35,858 nt of DNA from positions 1 to 35,858 of the forward strand of contig JAUIHE010000013.1 of NCBI GenBank assembly GCA_030432195.1. Direction: 5' to 3'. The notes beneath the pieces are model-generated. The model was not told where the DNA came from and made no database searches. It saw only the letters and a list, made by a program, of their open reading frames with translations. This document shows positions 22,541 to 31,108 of this stretch, piece by piece; position 1 is the first letter of the stretch, and each line of letters begins with the position of its first letter. The DNA is from Alphaproteobacteria bacterium (GTDB taxonomy: Bacteria > Pseudomonadota > Alphaproteobacteria > UBA7985 > JAUIBT01). The translations under genes were made by a program, and so were the position numbers.

Positions 22541-24198
22541 TTATCCTAGGCTTCATCGTCCATTTGTTGGGCGGCGCCATGCTGCTGCTGTTTTCGGTGC
22601 GGTTTATGCGCGTTGGTATCGAGCGGCTTTGGAGCGAAACCATCCGCAGCGCTATGCGGCAATCGTCCTCGATCGTCGCCCTACTTGCCAAGGGCACGAT
22701 CCTGGGCGGCCTCATGCAAGGCAGCACGGTCGTCATCCTTATGGCCGCCGGTCTGGTTGGCGCCGGGATTACCCCAGCGCTGTCCGCCATCATCCTGTCG
22801 CTGGGAGCTGACTTTGGTTCGGCACTGGCCGCTCTGGTGTTGACACTGCCCATTTCAGAAGCCAGCCCGTTGGCGCTGCTGGCGGGCGGCTGGCTTTACC
22901 TGAATGGCACCAACCCACGTCGGCGAAACTTTGGTCGAGTCGTCCTGGGCTTAGGTCTGATCCTGCTGTCGCTTTCCCTGATCCGCGAAGCCGTGGAGCC
23001 GCTGAAGTCCTACCCAGGCACCTACGCTATCGTCTCCCACCTCAACAGCGATCCTATCAGCGCTGCCTTGGTCGCAATCGGCTTATCTTTGTTGATGCAC
23101 TCGGGACTAGCCGCCGTTCTGACAGGCGTTGCCTTTGCCTCGCACGGGGACCTAAATGCCGTCGGAGGCCTTGCTTTCGTGCTGGGTTGCAACGTCGGCA
23201 GCGCTCTCTTGCCGGTTTGGTTGCTGCGCCGGGATAAACCTGAAACCCAGCTTGTCCCTAAGGCGGTGGCTCTTTTGCGCATCCTGCCTGCCATTGTCGT
23301 TTTGGCGGCCCTCAATTTTGCCCAGCCCTGGTTCGACGATCTGCTGGCCAGCTTTGGGCGTGCCAACCACCTGATGCTGGCGAGCCACGCTGGCTACAAC
23401 GTGCTGCTACTGCTGCTTGCGCCCGTTGCTGGGTTGGCCAGTCTGCCCTTTGCCTCACAGTTGGGCCGCTCCAGCACACGCAACCGCTTTGCGCTGCCGG
23501 AATTTCAGGCCGACAGTGATATTTTGCTGTCCGCCCTGCGCGGCCAAGCGACCCGTATGCTTGATACGCTGGGCGCCATGTTCGACGAGGCATCGCGCGA
23601 CCTGCCAGACACCGAGCGAGTCAACGAGTTAGAAACGCAAATGAATGCGGCCCTGTCCGACTTCCGCGCAGCGCTGATTGCCCTGCCCCGGCAGGCTGGC
23701 ACCACGGGAGAGGCTGAGTCGCAGGACATCGAAGCGATCATGGATTTTGCCATCCGCCTTGAATCCTGTGGCGACATTATCTCGGACAAGTATATCGAGC
23801 TGCGCGCGCGTCAAAGCGCCGACAGCACGCGCCTATCCAAAGACGGCCAAGGCGAAATCGACCAGCTTGTCATCGAAGTCCGCAAGGGTATCCTGTTGGC
23901 TCAAAGCGTCTTGTGGCAGGGCGACGAAGACACCGCGCGCCGCTTGGTCGAGCACAAACAGCTCGTTTCTGGCTTGGAAGAAGAGAGCAGACGCAACCAC
24001 TTAGCGCGCCTGCGCAGTGGCAACATGGCCAGCCTGGGGTCCAGCAACACCCACTTGGAGCTGATTACCGCCCTTAAAGCGGTCAACAGCAAGCTGGCCA
24101 CCGTCGGCTATGCGGTGCTTGATACCTATGGGGCGCTTAAAAAGACACGCCTAAAAAAGCGTGAGACCGGTCAACCGGTCGCCAAACTTCAGGCCTAA
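22537..24198 (+). CDS. Na+/phosphate symporter family protein with PhoU-like C-terminal domain
   Basis: A 553-residue inner-membrane protein. The first ~330 residues hold two inverted repeats of Na/Pi-cotransporter helices with the Q-G-S-T motif (GGLMQGSTVVILMAAGL) and, in the second repeat, LLMHSGLAAVLTGVAFA followed by GCNVGSALLPV. The second repeat has HSG where QSS is usual, so the substrate site may differ. From about residue 345 the chain is cytoplasmic and helical with heptad-like patterns, as in PhoU. I chose TTG at 22537 with AGGAG at 22525-22529; the upstream in-frame ATG at 22471 adds a hydrophilic leader before the first helix. Phosphate uptake is the family role. It stands alone, convergent with the Tct genes. 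Confidence 0.85.
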   Translation: MIILGFIVHLLGGAMLLLFSVRFMRVGIERLWSETIRSAMRQSSSIVALLAKGTILGGLMQGSTVVILMAAGLVGAGITPALSAIILSLGADFGSALAALVLTLPISEASPLALLAGGWLYLNGTNPRRRNFGRVVLGLGLILLSLSLIREAVEPLKSYPGTYAIVSHLNSDPISAALVAIGLSLLMHSGLAAVLTGVAFASHGDLNAVGGLAFVLGCNVGSALLPVWLLRRDKPETQLVPKAVALLRILPAIVVLAALNFAQPWFDDLLASFGRANHLMLASHAGYNVLLLLLAPVAGLASLPFASQLGRSSTRNRFALPEFQADSDILLSALRGQATRMLDTLGAMFDEASRDLPDTERVNELETQMNAALSDFRAALIALPRQAGTTGEAESQDIEAIMDFAIRLESCGDIISDKYIELRARQSADSTRLSKDGQGEIDQLVIEVRKGILLAQSVLWQGDEDTARRLVEHKQLVSGLEEESRRNHLARLRSGNMASLGSSNTHLELITALKAVNSKLATVGYAVLDTYGALKKTRLKKRETGQPVAKLQA

Positions 24199-24212
24199 GC
24201 CAAATGCAAAAT

Positions 24213-24241
24213 GCCCCGAAGATCGCTTTGATCTGCGGGGC
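24213..24241. terminator. Bidirectional terminator between the Na/Pi symporter and tctA
   Basis: A 12-bp stem with one mismatch (24213-24224 with 24230-24241) and a 5-nt loop, GC-rich at its base. On the minus strand it is followed by ATTTTGCATTT, a usable T-tract, so it ends the tctCBA transcript. On the plus strand it lies 15 bp after the symporter stop codon. Confidence 0.7.
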
Positions 24242-24314
24242 GTTCAAGCCTTGAGCGTTGAAGGGGCGAGCAGGCCCACTCCAAAGCATTCATTGGTGCA
24301 GCTAGAGTCTCGCG

Positions 24315-25841
24315 CTAGTCGCCTTGCGCGGTCTGCTTGGCACGACCCATGCGGGCGCGCCAGTCGGTCGCCAGCGGGACCAAGACAAACAGGACTGCCA
24401 CAATCAGTAGACCCAGGGTCACCGGACGTTCATACATCCAGTCCAAGTCGCGGAACTTGCGCAGCGATCGTCCCAGGTTGTCCTCAAGCATGACGCCCAG
24501 GATAAAGCCGATAATGATCGGCGGCAGCGGGAAGTCGGCAAAGCGAAGTAGGGTCGCCACCGCGGCCAGGCCGATCATCAGATACAGCTCGGTGACGTTG
24601 TTCTGGCCGATATAGGCCCCCATCAACGAGAAGAACAGCACGAAGGGGATCAGGTAAGCCCGCGGAACCGTTAGCAGCTTGGCGATGTAGGGAATGAGCG
24701 GCAGGTTCAAAACCAACAGCACAACATTGCCAAGATACATGGAGATGATGACACCCCAGAAGATCTTAGGGTTCTTATCAATCAAAGCCGGTCCAGGCGT
24801 GACACCCAGCGCGATCAGCGCGCCCAGCAAAATCGCCGTCGTACCGGAGCCTGGAATGCCCAAGGTCAACATGGGGACGAACGAGCCCGTAGACGCTGCG
24901 TTGTTTGCTGTCTCTGGCGCTGACAGGCCTTTGACCGAGCCCTTGCCGAATTGCTCACGCTCTTCGGGCGAGGCCAGGTTGCGCTCAGTTGCATAGCCGA
25001 TGAAAGATGCGATCGTCGCGCCTGCCCCCGGCATGACCCCGATCAAGAAGCCCACGATGGACTGGCGGCCGATCACAGGAGCGATCTTGCGCGCCTCTTC
25101 CTTGGTGATGCGCAGGTCTTTGATCTCCTTGTCTTGGCCGTCGCCTTCCTGGTTGCCCTTCTTTGGGTTCAACACCAAAAACAGCGCTTCAGGCAGAGCA
25201 AACAGGGCCATAATCAGCGTCACAAAACCGACACCGCTTTCCAGATCAGCAACGCCCATGGTAAAGCGTGCCTGATTAAACAGCGCTCCTTGTCCGACGG
25301 TGGCCAGCATGAGCCCGACCAGCACCATCAAAATTGCTTTCAAGACCTGCCCGCGGCCGGCGAAGGCGGCAATGGCCGTCAAACCTGCGACCATGAGGGC
25401 AAAGTATTCGGCGGACCAAAAGGTCTTGGCAAATTCGGCCAACGGTCCGGCAAACATGGTCAGCAAAATTGCGCCAATGGTGCCGCCCGCAAACGAGGAG
25501 ATCGCGGCGATGGTCAGCGCCTTGCCCGCTTTGCCAGCGCGCGCCATGGGGTAGCCGTCAAAGGACGTCGCAACCGTCGAGGGCACGCCGGGTGCATTGA
25601 TGAGGATCGAGGAAGTAGAGCCCCCAAACACCGCGCCGTAGTAGACACCGGCCAGCATAATCAGTGAGGTCGTCGGGTCCCCCAGGCTGACCGCAAAGGG
25701 GATCATGATAGCAATGATCGACATGGGGCCAAGGCCAGGCAGCATGCCAATGAAAGTACCGATAAGGCAGCCAACCACCACCATGGCGATAGCTTTGAAC
25801 GAAAGGGCGGCCGCAAGGCCGGTCATAAAACCTTCAAGCAT
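24315..25841 (-). CDS. tctA: Tripartite tricarboxylate transporter large permease (TctA)
   Basis: A 508-residue inner-membrane protein with about 11-12 helices. The family signature is intact: GMLPGLGPMSIIAIMIPFAV, VYYGAVFGGSTSSILINAPG and PSTVATSFDGYPMARAGKAG near the N terminus. The second repeat has GVMPGAGATIASFIGYATER and FVPMLTLGIPGSGTTAILLG. The length is typical. TctA is the ion-driven transport subunit. It starts 3 bp after tctB, and the operon ends at the hairpin 24213-24241. With TctB and TctC it should import citrate or a related carboxylate. Confidence 0.96.
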   Translation of the reverse strand: MLEGFMTGLAAALSFKAIAMVVVGCLIGTFIGMLPGLGPMSIIAIMIPFAVSLGDPTTSLIMLAGVYYGAVFGGSTSSILINAPGVPSTVATSFDGYPMARAGKAGKALTIAAISSFAGGTIGAILLTMFAGPLAEFAKTFWSAEYFALMVAGLTAIAAFAGRGQVLKAILMVLVGLMLATVGQGALFNQARFTMGVADLESGVGFVTLIMALFALPEALFLVLNPKKGNQEGDGQDKEIKDLRITKEEARKIAPVIGRQSIVGFLIGVMPGAGATIASFIGYATERNLASPEEREQFGKGSVKGLSAPETANNAASTGSFVPMLTLGIPGSGTTAILLGALIALGVTPGPALIDKNPKIFWGVIISMYLGNVVLLVLNLPLIPYIAKLLTVPRAYLIPFVLFFSLMGAYIGQNNVTELYLMIGLAAVATLLRFADFPLPPIIIGFILGVMLEDNLGRSLRKFRDLDWMYERPVTLGLLIVAVLFVLVPLATDWRARMGRAKQTAQGD

Positions 25842-25844
25842 GGT

Positions 25845-26399
25845 CTAGGCTCCCAAAACAAGCGGCGTCGCCGCGCTAACTATTTGTGCCGACTGACCAA
25901 AACTGCCCGCAAGTCCGCTGGGCCACGCTGGCATATAGATGCCTAGCACTTGGGTCACCAAATACCAAAGTCCGGCCGTCAAACCCGCGATGATTGGCAG
26001 CGAAATCCAAACCCGTCGCTCGCCCAACACAAGCGAGCCTAAGAACAAAAAGACGATCGTCGAAGGGATGAAACCACCGGCGCGCAAGAAAGTCGCATAG
26101 ACGATCATCAACACAAAGAAGACCGCAAAGCGCAACCAATCGAATTCGCGCCAGCCTTCGGTATCGCCGCCTTTGGATCCGTTACCGGGTTCCTCAGTTG
26201 CTGGCGGCATGATGGTAACAAGAAAGGCAATGATGGCCGTCAATGTACCGATGGCAAGCGGATAGGTATTCGGCTTGAAGGGCTGTCGCAGCTCAAAAGG
26301 CAGCATGCGAATGTTAAAGCTGGCATTGATATAAGCCAGCGCAATGATGAGGATGACCAACGCGATCAAGCGATCGAGCGTAAACCAGCGCGGGGACAT
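25845..26399 (-). CDS. tctB: Tripartite tricarboxylate transporter small permease (TctB)
   Basis: A 184-residue membrane protein with four predicted helices: near 9-27 (LIALVILIIALAYINASFNI), 48-64, 92-108 (LRFAVFFVLMIVYATFLRA) and 112-150. A hydrophilic loop (EEPGNGSKGGDTEGWREFDW) joins the second and third. Sequence is poorly conserved in this family, so the call rests on size, topology and position between tctC and tctA. The 81-bp gap before it carries a hairpin. Confidence 0.88.
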   Translation of the reverse strand: MSPRWFTLDRLIALVILIIALAYINASFNIRMLPFELRQPFKPNTYPLAIGTLTAIIAFLVTIMPPATEEPGNGSKGGDTEGWREFDWLRFAVFFVLMIVYATFLRAGGFIPSTIVFLFLGSLVLGERRVWISLPIIAGLTAGLWYLVTQVLGIYMPAWPSGLAGSFGQSAQIVSAATPLVLGA

Positions 26400-26436
26400 G
26401 CAGGGCTCCTATGGGTGCCAATTTGAGGATGAGAGA

Positions 26437-26471
26437 CCGCGGGCCCAGGGCTACACACCCCAGGCTCGCGG
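26437..26471. promoter_or_regulatory. Intercistronic hairpin between tctC and tctB
   Basis: CCGCGGGCC (26437-26445) pairs with GGCTCGCGG (26463-26471), nine positions of which one is G-U in the plus-strand sense and C-A on the transcribed minus strand. There is no T-tract. It may protect the upstream tctC message and so raise the binding protein over the permease. Confidence 0.4.
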
Positions 26472-26480
26472 CGGCAGGAC

Positions 26481-27446
26481 TTAAAGGAAGCCCAACTCAG
26501 TCATGAGTTCTTTGATTTCTGCTTCTTGCTTTTGCAGGAAGGCAGTGAAGTCAGCGCCAGGGTTGTAGATGTTAACCCAGCCATTGCGTGCGCGAACAGC
26601 TTCCCACTCGTCGGTGCCCTGCACATCGCCCAAAACCTTGGTGTAGGCTGCTGCCATGTCCGCATCCAAACCTGGAGCAGCAAAGAAGCCGCGCCAGTTG
26701 ACGAACTGAGCATCTACGCCTTGTTCTTTCAGGGTCGGCACGTCGGGCGCGTCTGCCAGGCGCTCGGGCGCGGTCACGCCAATAATGCGCACTTCGCCTT
26801 GCTTGGCCAGCTCGATGGCTTCGCCCAGACCGGTTGACAAAGCGTCTGCCTCACCAGACAGCAGGGCCGCCAAGGCTTCCCCGCCCGCATCGAACGGCAG
26901 GTAGTTGACCTGGGTTGCATCCGCACCAGCACGCTTGAACGCAAGGGCCGCAACCAGGTGATCCATGCCACCAGCAACAGAACCGCCAGCGATGGCCAAC
27001 TCAGCCGGGTCGTTGTTGTAAATGGCCAGCAGGTCAGCGAAGTTCTGAACGGACGAGTCCTTGCCAACAACCAAGGCTGCGTAGTCACCAATCGTGCCCG
27101 CAATCATGGTCAAGTCGGTGAAGTTATAGTCAAATACGCCCTGCAGTGAGCGAATGACGATGGGGGTCGAGTTGACCATCAAGGTACCGGAGCTAGAACC
27201 TGCGTTCTCGATCAGATAGCCGATGGCCTTACCGCCGCCGCCGCCAGACATGTTTTCGAAAGTCGCAGAACCGACCAGGCCAGATTTGGTCAGAGCTTCA
27301 CCGGTACCGCGCGCGGTGCCGTCCCAGCCACCACCGGCGCCGCCGGGGATCAGGAAGTGAATTGAATCAATCTGTTGATGACCGCCAGCCAGCGCCGCAG
27401 TACCAGAAAGTGCCAGCGCAAACGCGCCTGCAAACAGCTTTTTCAT
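26481..27446 (-). CDS. tctC: Tripartite tricarboxylate transporter substrate-binding protein (TctC)
   Basis: A 321-residue periplasmic protein. The signal peptide (MKKLFAGAFALALSGTAALA) is followed by the mature start GGHQQ. The loop GGAGGGWDGTARGTGEAL is of the Salmonella TctC kind rather than the wider Bug family. Further marks are NMSGGGGGKAIGYLI, STPIVIRSLQG and the C-terminal PLKEQG-like VPTLKEQGVDAQFVNWRGFF. I chose the ATG at 27446 with GGAGGAAA before it; the longer reading from 27593 would overlap the upstream gene. It lies 41 bp after the PgtC-like gene and 81 bp before tctB, in the tctCBA order known from Salmonella. The ligand is predicted to be citrate or another tricarboxylate. 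Confidence 0.94.
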   Translation of the reverse strand: MKKLFAGAFALALSGTAALAGGHQQIDSIHFLIPGGAGGGWDGTARGTGEALTKSGLVGSATFENMSGGGGGKAIGYLIENAGSSSGTLMVNSTPIVIRSLQGVFDYNFTDLTMIAGTIGDYAALVVGKDSSVQNFADLLAIYNNDPAELAIAGGSVAGGMDHLVAALAFKRAGADATQVNYLPFDAGGEALAALLSGEADALSTGLGEAIELAKQGEVRIIGVTAPERLADAPDVPTLKEQGVDAQFVNWRGFFAAPGLDADMAAAYTKVLGDVQGTDEWEAVRARNGWVNIYNPGADFTAFLQKQEAEIKELMTELGFL

Positions 27447-27487
27447 GACGAGATTTCCTCCAAGGTTTGGTGTCATGGTTACAAGGC

Positions 27488-28639
27488 CTAACGAGGACCT
27501 TGCAGAGTTTTCCGCCACTGGCGGATCAGGGACTCCTTCTTGGACTGATCCAAGTAGCTCAAAAGCGCCGGGCCTACCCGAATGGGCTCCCAATTGGTCT
27601 GTTTGGCTTGAGCTTGCAGGAGAAATTCGGAACTTTGCCCGCTGGCTCCCAGCACCGGCAAAAAATGGCTGTGTTGGATCAAGCGCTTTTGCCCTTGGTC
27701 CGACAACAGATAGTCGAGCAATTCGACCGACAGATCGGCCCGTTCCGCTGCGCGGGGCACAACCGCCAATCGGGAAATCACGAGCGTGTAGTCTTGGGGG
27801 TACAATATGCCCAAATCCGGCTGTTCTTCGGCCACCACCTCGGCATAACTGCCCAACACATTGTAGGCCAGCGCCAAGCGTCCTTCTGCAACCGCGCGGA
27901 TCATCGCCGAGGACGAGGACTGCAACCGCGCCTGGGCAGCGGCCAGCGCACGGATCAAAGGCCAGGTTGCGGGCGACCGGCGGTCGTCATTGGCAATCAG
28001 CAGATAGCCCAACCCCGAGCGCTCAATGTCATACGTGGCAACTTTGCCCAGCAAATCCGTTTGGGTTTGCAGATGTTCGATCATGGCAGCACGGTTTTGA
28101 GGAACGACCTTGGCGCCGCCGAAATGTGACTTGTTGTAGACCGTAACCACAGGCTCAAGTGATATCGCGAAGGCTTCTTGTCGCCAGTGCGCCCAATCCG
28201 GTAGCTCAGCCTGCCGTTTCAGCGACACCCGCTGAGTGTAGCCGTCGTTGACCAGCTTTATTTGCAGCCCCATGGCCGAAGACCAGACCAGATCGGCGGT
28301 CTTGCCTGCCCGGCTCTCCGCCAACACCCGCGCATGCAGATCAAGGCTCGACATTTCCGTGTAGCTCAGCACCAATCCTGGGCGCTGGGCTACAAAGGCG
28401 CGAAACACCGGCTCAACAAGCCAAGCATCTGTTGTGCCATAGACGCTAAGTTGGTCACTGGCAGACGCTGGCCCCAAGACAAAATCTGGCTGCTTGACTT
28501 CTTGTGCAACAGCAACGCCAACACCAACCGCAACCAGGCCGAAAGCCAAAAGCGCGCCAAGCCAAAGCGCAGTGATCGACCGCAACAAGAATAGCGGGCG
28601 GCACAGGCGCCAAAGTTGTTGTTGCTGGCGGCTCAACAC
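27488..28639 (-). CDS. Periplasmic solute-binding-fold protein, PgtC-like, probable accessory sensor
   Basis: A 383-residue exported protein. An N-terminal arginine-bearing segment precedes a hydrophobic helix (about 23-45) ending VAVAQE, a signal peptide. The mature part has the SBP_bac fold: YGTTDAWLVEPVFRAFVAQR, TADLVWSSAMGLQIKLVNDG, PVVTVYNKSHFGG and a C-terminal SDQGQKRLIQHSHFLPV, as in iron-type or PgtC-type binding proteins. No ABC permease or ATPase accompanies it. It is the first gene of the leftward Tct operon and divergent from tctDE. PgtC works with a two-component pair to induce transport, so I infer a signal-relay role with TctE. The start may be GTG at 28639 (GGAGGA 11 bp before) or TTG at 28636. 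Confidence 0.8.
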   Translation of the reverse strand: MLSRQQQQLWRLCRPLFLLRSITALWLGALLAFGLVAVGVGVAVAQEVKQPDFVLGPASASDQLSVYGTTDAWLVEPVFRAFVAQRPGLVLSYTEMSSLDLHARVLAESRAGKTADLVWSSAMGLQIKLVNDGYTQRVSLKRQAELPDWAHWRQEAFAISLEPVVTVYNKSHFGGAKVVPQNRAAMIEHLQTQTDLLGKVATYDIERSGLGYLLIANDDRRSPATWPLIRALAAAQARLQSSSSAMIRAVAEGRLALAYNVLGSYAEVVAEEQPDLGILYPQDYTLVISRLAVVPRAAERADLSVELLDYLLSDQGQKRLIQHSHFLPVLGASGQSSEFLLQAQAKQTNWEPIRVGPALLSYLDQSKKESLIRQWRKTLQGPR

Positions 28640-28886
28640 GAGCGGACATTCCTCCGATGAAAAATCGAACTAATCATAAACATAACAGAAACGATTTCTT
28701 GACATTTCGCATGATTTGCTTTGCGATTGGCCCGACCATAGCCCCGCAACCTGTCAACAACCTGTCGGCAAGGCCGCCTGCTTGACAGCTGTGTAAAACC
28801 GGCCAACCCTGGACCCACGGCCAACCCTCGCGCTTGGTCGCGGCAACGTCTTCGCCGCCAATCTCCGCCTGACAGGCAAAAATCTT
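28640..28886. promoter_or_regulatory. Divergent promoter region between the Tct operon and tctDE
   Basis: 247 bp. It contains a perfect dyad AGAAA-CGA-TTTCT (28687-28699) next to TTGACA (28699-28704), a good -35 hexamer for rightward transcription. Leftward, TATGAT appears about 30 bp from the dyad as a possible -10. The dyad is well placed to serve TctD control of both transcripts. No gene is visible here. Confidence 0.45.
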
Positions 28887-29591
28887 ATGTCAACGATCTT
28901 GATCGCCGAGGATTCGGCCTCCCTTGTGCAAGACCTGCAAGCCCTGTTCATTGACCAGGGCTTCAACGTCGTAGCGTGCGCAAGCGCAGAAGAGGGATGT
29001 TTTGCGCTGGAAGAGCACCCGATTTCGCTGGCGGTGCTTGACCTGGGGCTGGCGCAAGGATCCGGCTTTGACATTTTAGATCGCATTCGTGCACGCCACC
29101 CGGACATTCCGGTCATCATCATGACCGCGCGCGATACCATCAATGAGCGCGTGCAAGGGCTAGATCGTGGCGCCGACGACTACATAACAAAACCCTTTGA
29201 TTTTACTGAACTTTTGGCACGCTGCCGGGCCCAGTTGCGCCGCCGATCCACGGCGGCAGACGATCAGGTTGTGCTGGGCAAGTTGGTCTATTATCGCAGC
29301 AGCAAGACCTGCACCATTCAAGGCCAGCTCTGCAAACTAAGCTCCAAAGAGACCGCCTTGCTGGAGGCCCTCATTGAACGCCCGACCAATGTCGTTTTTC
29401 GTGAGCGCCTGTTTCAAACACTCTACTCTGACGAAGACGGGGCGACCCCAAACGCCCTCGATCTTTTGGTTTCTCGCTTGCGTAAACGCCTCAAGGACTC
29501 GGGCTGCGAGATCGTCACCATTCGCGGCTTGGGCTACATGCTGCGCGAAGAAGAAGGCGTGCCCGATCAAAACGCCAAGGCCCCAACGTGA
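28887..29591 (+). CDS. tctD: OmpR-family response regulator (TctD)
   Basis: A 234-residue regulator. The receiver (1-118) has E8/D9, phospho-acceptor D52 (LAVLDLGLAQGSGFD), T80 in the IIMTARD motif and the conserved lysine in YITKPFDFTELLAR. The C-terminal winged helix (about 130-228) has LSSKETALLEALIERP, NALDLLVSRLRKRL and IVTIRGLGYMLRE, standard for OmpR/PhoB. It is divergent from the Tct transport operon and overlaps tctE by 4 bp. In Salmonella TctD activates tctCBA when tricarboxylates are present; the same role is expected here and may extend to the CoA-transferase and lyase genes downstream. Confidence 0.93.
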   Translation: MSTILIAEDSASLVQDLQALFIDQGFNVVACASAEEGCFALEEHPISLAVLDLGLAQGSGFDILDRIRARHPDIPVIIMTARDTINERVQGLDRGADDYITKPFDFTELLARCRAQLRRRSTAADDQVVLGKLVYYRSSKTCTIQGQLCKLSSKETALLEALIERPTNVVFRERLFQTLYSDEDGATPNALDLLVSRLRKRLKDSGCEIVTIRGLGYMLREEEGVPDQNAKAPT

Positions 29592-31108
29592 GCGCGCGCG
29601 CCACCCCCAAACCGGAAGCTAGACCAGCGCTGACCAAACGCGCCAGCCTTGGGCCCCGCTCTTTGCGGGTTAGCCTGCTGCTTTGGCTCATCTTGCCGCT
29701 GTTGCCCTTAGCATTGCTGCTGTCTGTTTTGATTTATTGGGGCGCCGAGCAGGCCGCTGACAGTGCCTATGATCGGGTCTTGCGGGCCTCTGCGCTGGCG
29801 ATTGCTGACCGCGTTATCATTGGCTCTAATGGCTTGGAGGTGGATGTGCCTTACGCCGCGCTTGAGATGTTGTCATCGGCGGCCAATGACCGAATTTTCT
29901 ACGTTGTCAAACAGCTTGAGCCCGAAACAATCATCACTGGCTACGAGACCCTGGCCACGCCGACGGCCCAGCAGTGGCCGCAAGAAAACTGGCTCGCCTA
30001 CAACCAAGACTTCCGCAATTTGGAGCTGCGCAGCTTGGCCATTCGCGCCAAGGCTTGGAGCGCGCAGGGGCCGATCGATTTTGTCGTCGCGGTTGCAGAG
30101 ACCAACGGCGAGCGCCAAGCGCTGGCGCGCTCTGTGCTGTGGCAAGGCATGGGGCTGCTGGCGCTCATCGTCCTGGCGGCGGTCGCGGTTGCGCTGATCG
30201 GCATTCACCGCAGCTTGGCGCCCTTGTCGCGCATTGAGGCCGCCATCGGCCGCCGTTCTGACCGAGATCTCAGACCTTTGGCCCATCCGGCACCACGGGA
30301 AATCGAACCTCTGCTATCGGAAGTCAATGCCTTGCTTGAGCGCTTGAAGCTGGCGCTAGACAGTCAAAAGCGCTTCGTGTCAGACGTAAGCCATGAATTG
30401 CGAACACCGCTCGCAGAAATCCAAACCAGGTTGGATCGCCTGGCGAGCGAGCAACCCCACTTGGCAAGAACCTACCAAGGTCTGAAAATGCAGGTGGAAT
30501 CGACCAAACGCCTCACAAAGCAACTGCTTTTGCTCTCCTCGATTGAGACCGACGCCATTGAGAACGAGAGCTTTCGTCGCTTGGACCTCAACGCTTTGCT
30601 GCGCGAGATCGGCGCTAAGCGCGCCGCCGGCCTCATGAGTGCCGGCTTCACCCCGCAATTCGATCTGCCGGACGAGCCCGTGATGGTCTTGGGCAATGCG
30701 CTGCTGTTGGAGAGGGCGGTCGCCAATCTGCTGGATAACGCTGTGCGCCATGGCCAAAGCCCGGCCAACATTGATTTGAGCCTCACCACGCAAGACGGTA
30801 AAGCCTGCCTTGCCGTGTCAAACCCCGCGCCGACCATGAGCGCCGCGACCCTGGCCAGCCTAACCCAACGCTTCGTCAAGCACTCCGACCACCCCACCAG
30901 CTCGGGGTTGGGCTTGGCTATCGTACTATCGGTCTGCCAGCGTCACCGCGGCGACTTGCAGTTGACCAGTCAAAGCGGACAGTTCACCGCTTGCATGGTT
31001 TTCCCGATTGCCGAAACTCGTTCCAACTCTGAGCCTGACAAGCGCCAAAGTTCGGCCAGCAACGAGCCGAACGCCACCCCACAGACCAATGAGCCCGTCC
31101 CATCATGA
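29588..31108 (+). CDS. tctE: Sensor histidine kinase (TctE)
   Basis: A 506-residue membrane kinase. It has a basic N terminus, TM1 (about 28-51), a periplasmic domain of the TctE type (52-180, with ASALAIADRVIIGSNGLEVD), TM2 (186-206), a HAMP-like linker and a HisKA domain with H269 (SDVSHELRTPLAE). The HATPase domain has NLLDNAVRHG and SSGLGLAIVLSVCQRHRGD. The start is GTG at 29588, inside the end of tctD. A polar, disordered tail of about 40 residues ends the protein. It overlaps the CoA-transferase gene by 4 bp (ATGA at 31105-31108), an unusual direct coupling of a sensor to metabolic genes. Confidence 0.93.
   Translation: MSARATPKPEARPALTKRASLGPRSLRVSLLLWLILPLLPLALLLSVLIYWGAEQAADSAYDRVLRASALAIADRVIIGSNGLEVDVPYAALEMLSSAANDRIFYVVKQLEPETIITGYETLATPTAQQWPQENWLAYNQDFRNLELRSLAIRAKAWSAQGPIDFVVAVAETNGERQALARSVLWQGMGLLALIVLAAVAVALIGIHRSLAPLSRIEAAIGRRSDRDLRPLAHPAPREIEPLLSEVNALLERLKLALDSQKRFVSDVSHELRTPLAEIQTRLDRLASEQPHLARTYQGLKMQVESTKRLTKQLLLLSSIETDAIENESFRRLDLNALLREIGAKRAAGLMSAGFTPQFDLPDEPVMVLGNALLLERAVANLLDNAVRHGQSPANIDLSLTTQDGKACLAVSNPAPTMSAATLASLTQRFVKHSDHPTSSGLGLAIVLSVCQRHRGDLQLTSQSGQFTACMVFPIAETRSNSEPDKRQSSASNEPNATPQTNEPVPS

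Noticed and set aside
27488-28639. Reading the solute-binding protein as part of an iron ABC importer
   Set aside because: No ABC permease or ATPase gene is adjacent, and the gene is embedded in a Tct locus, so an accessory sensor role fits better.
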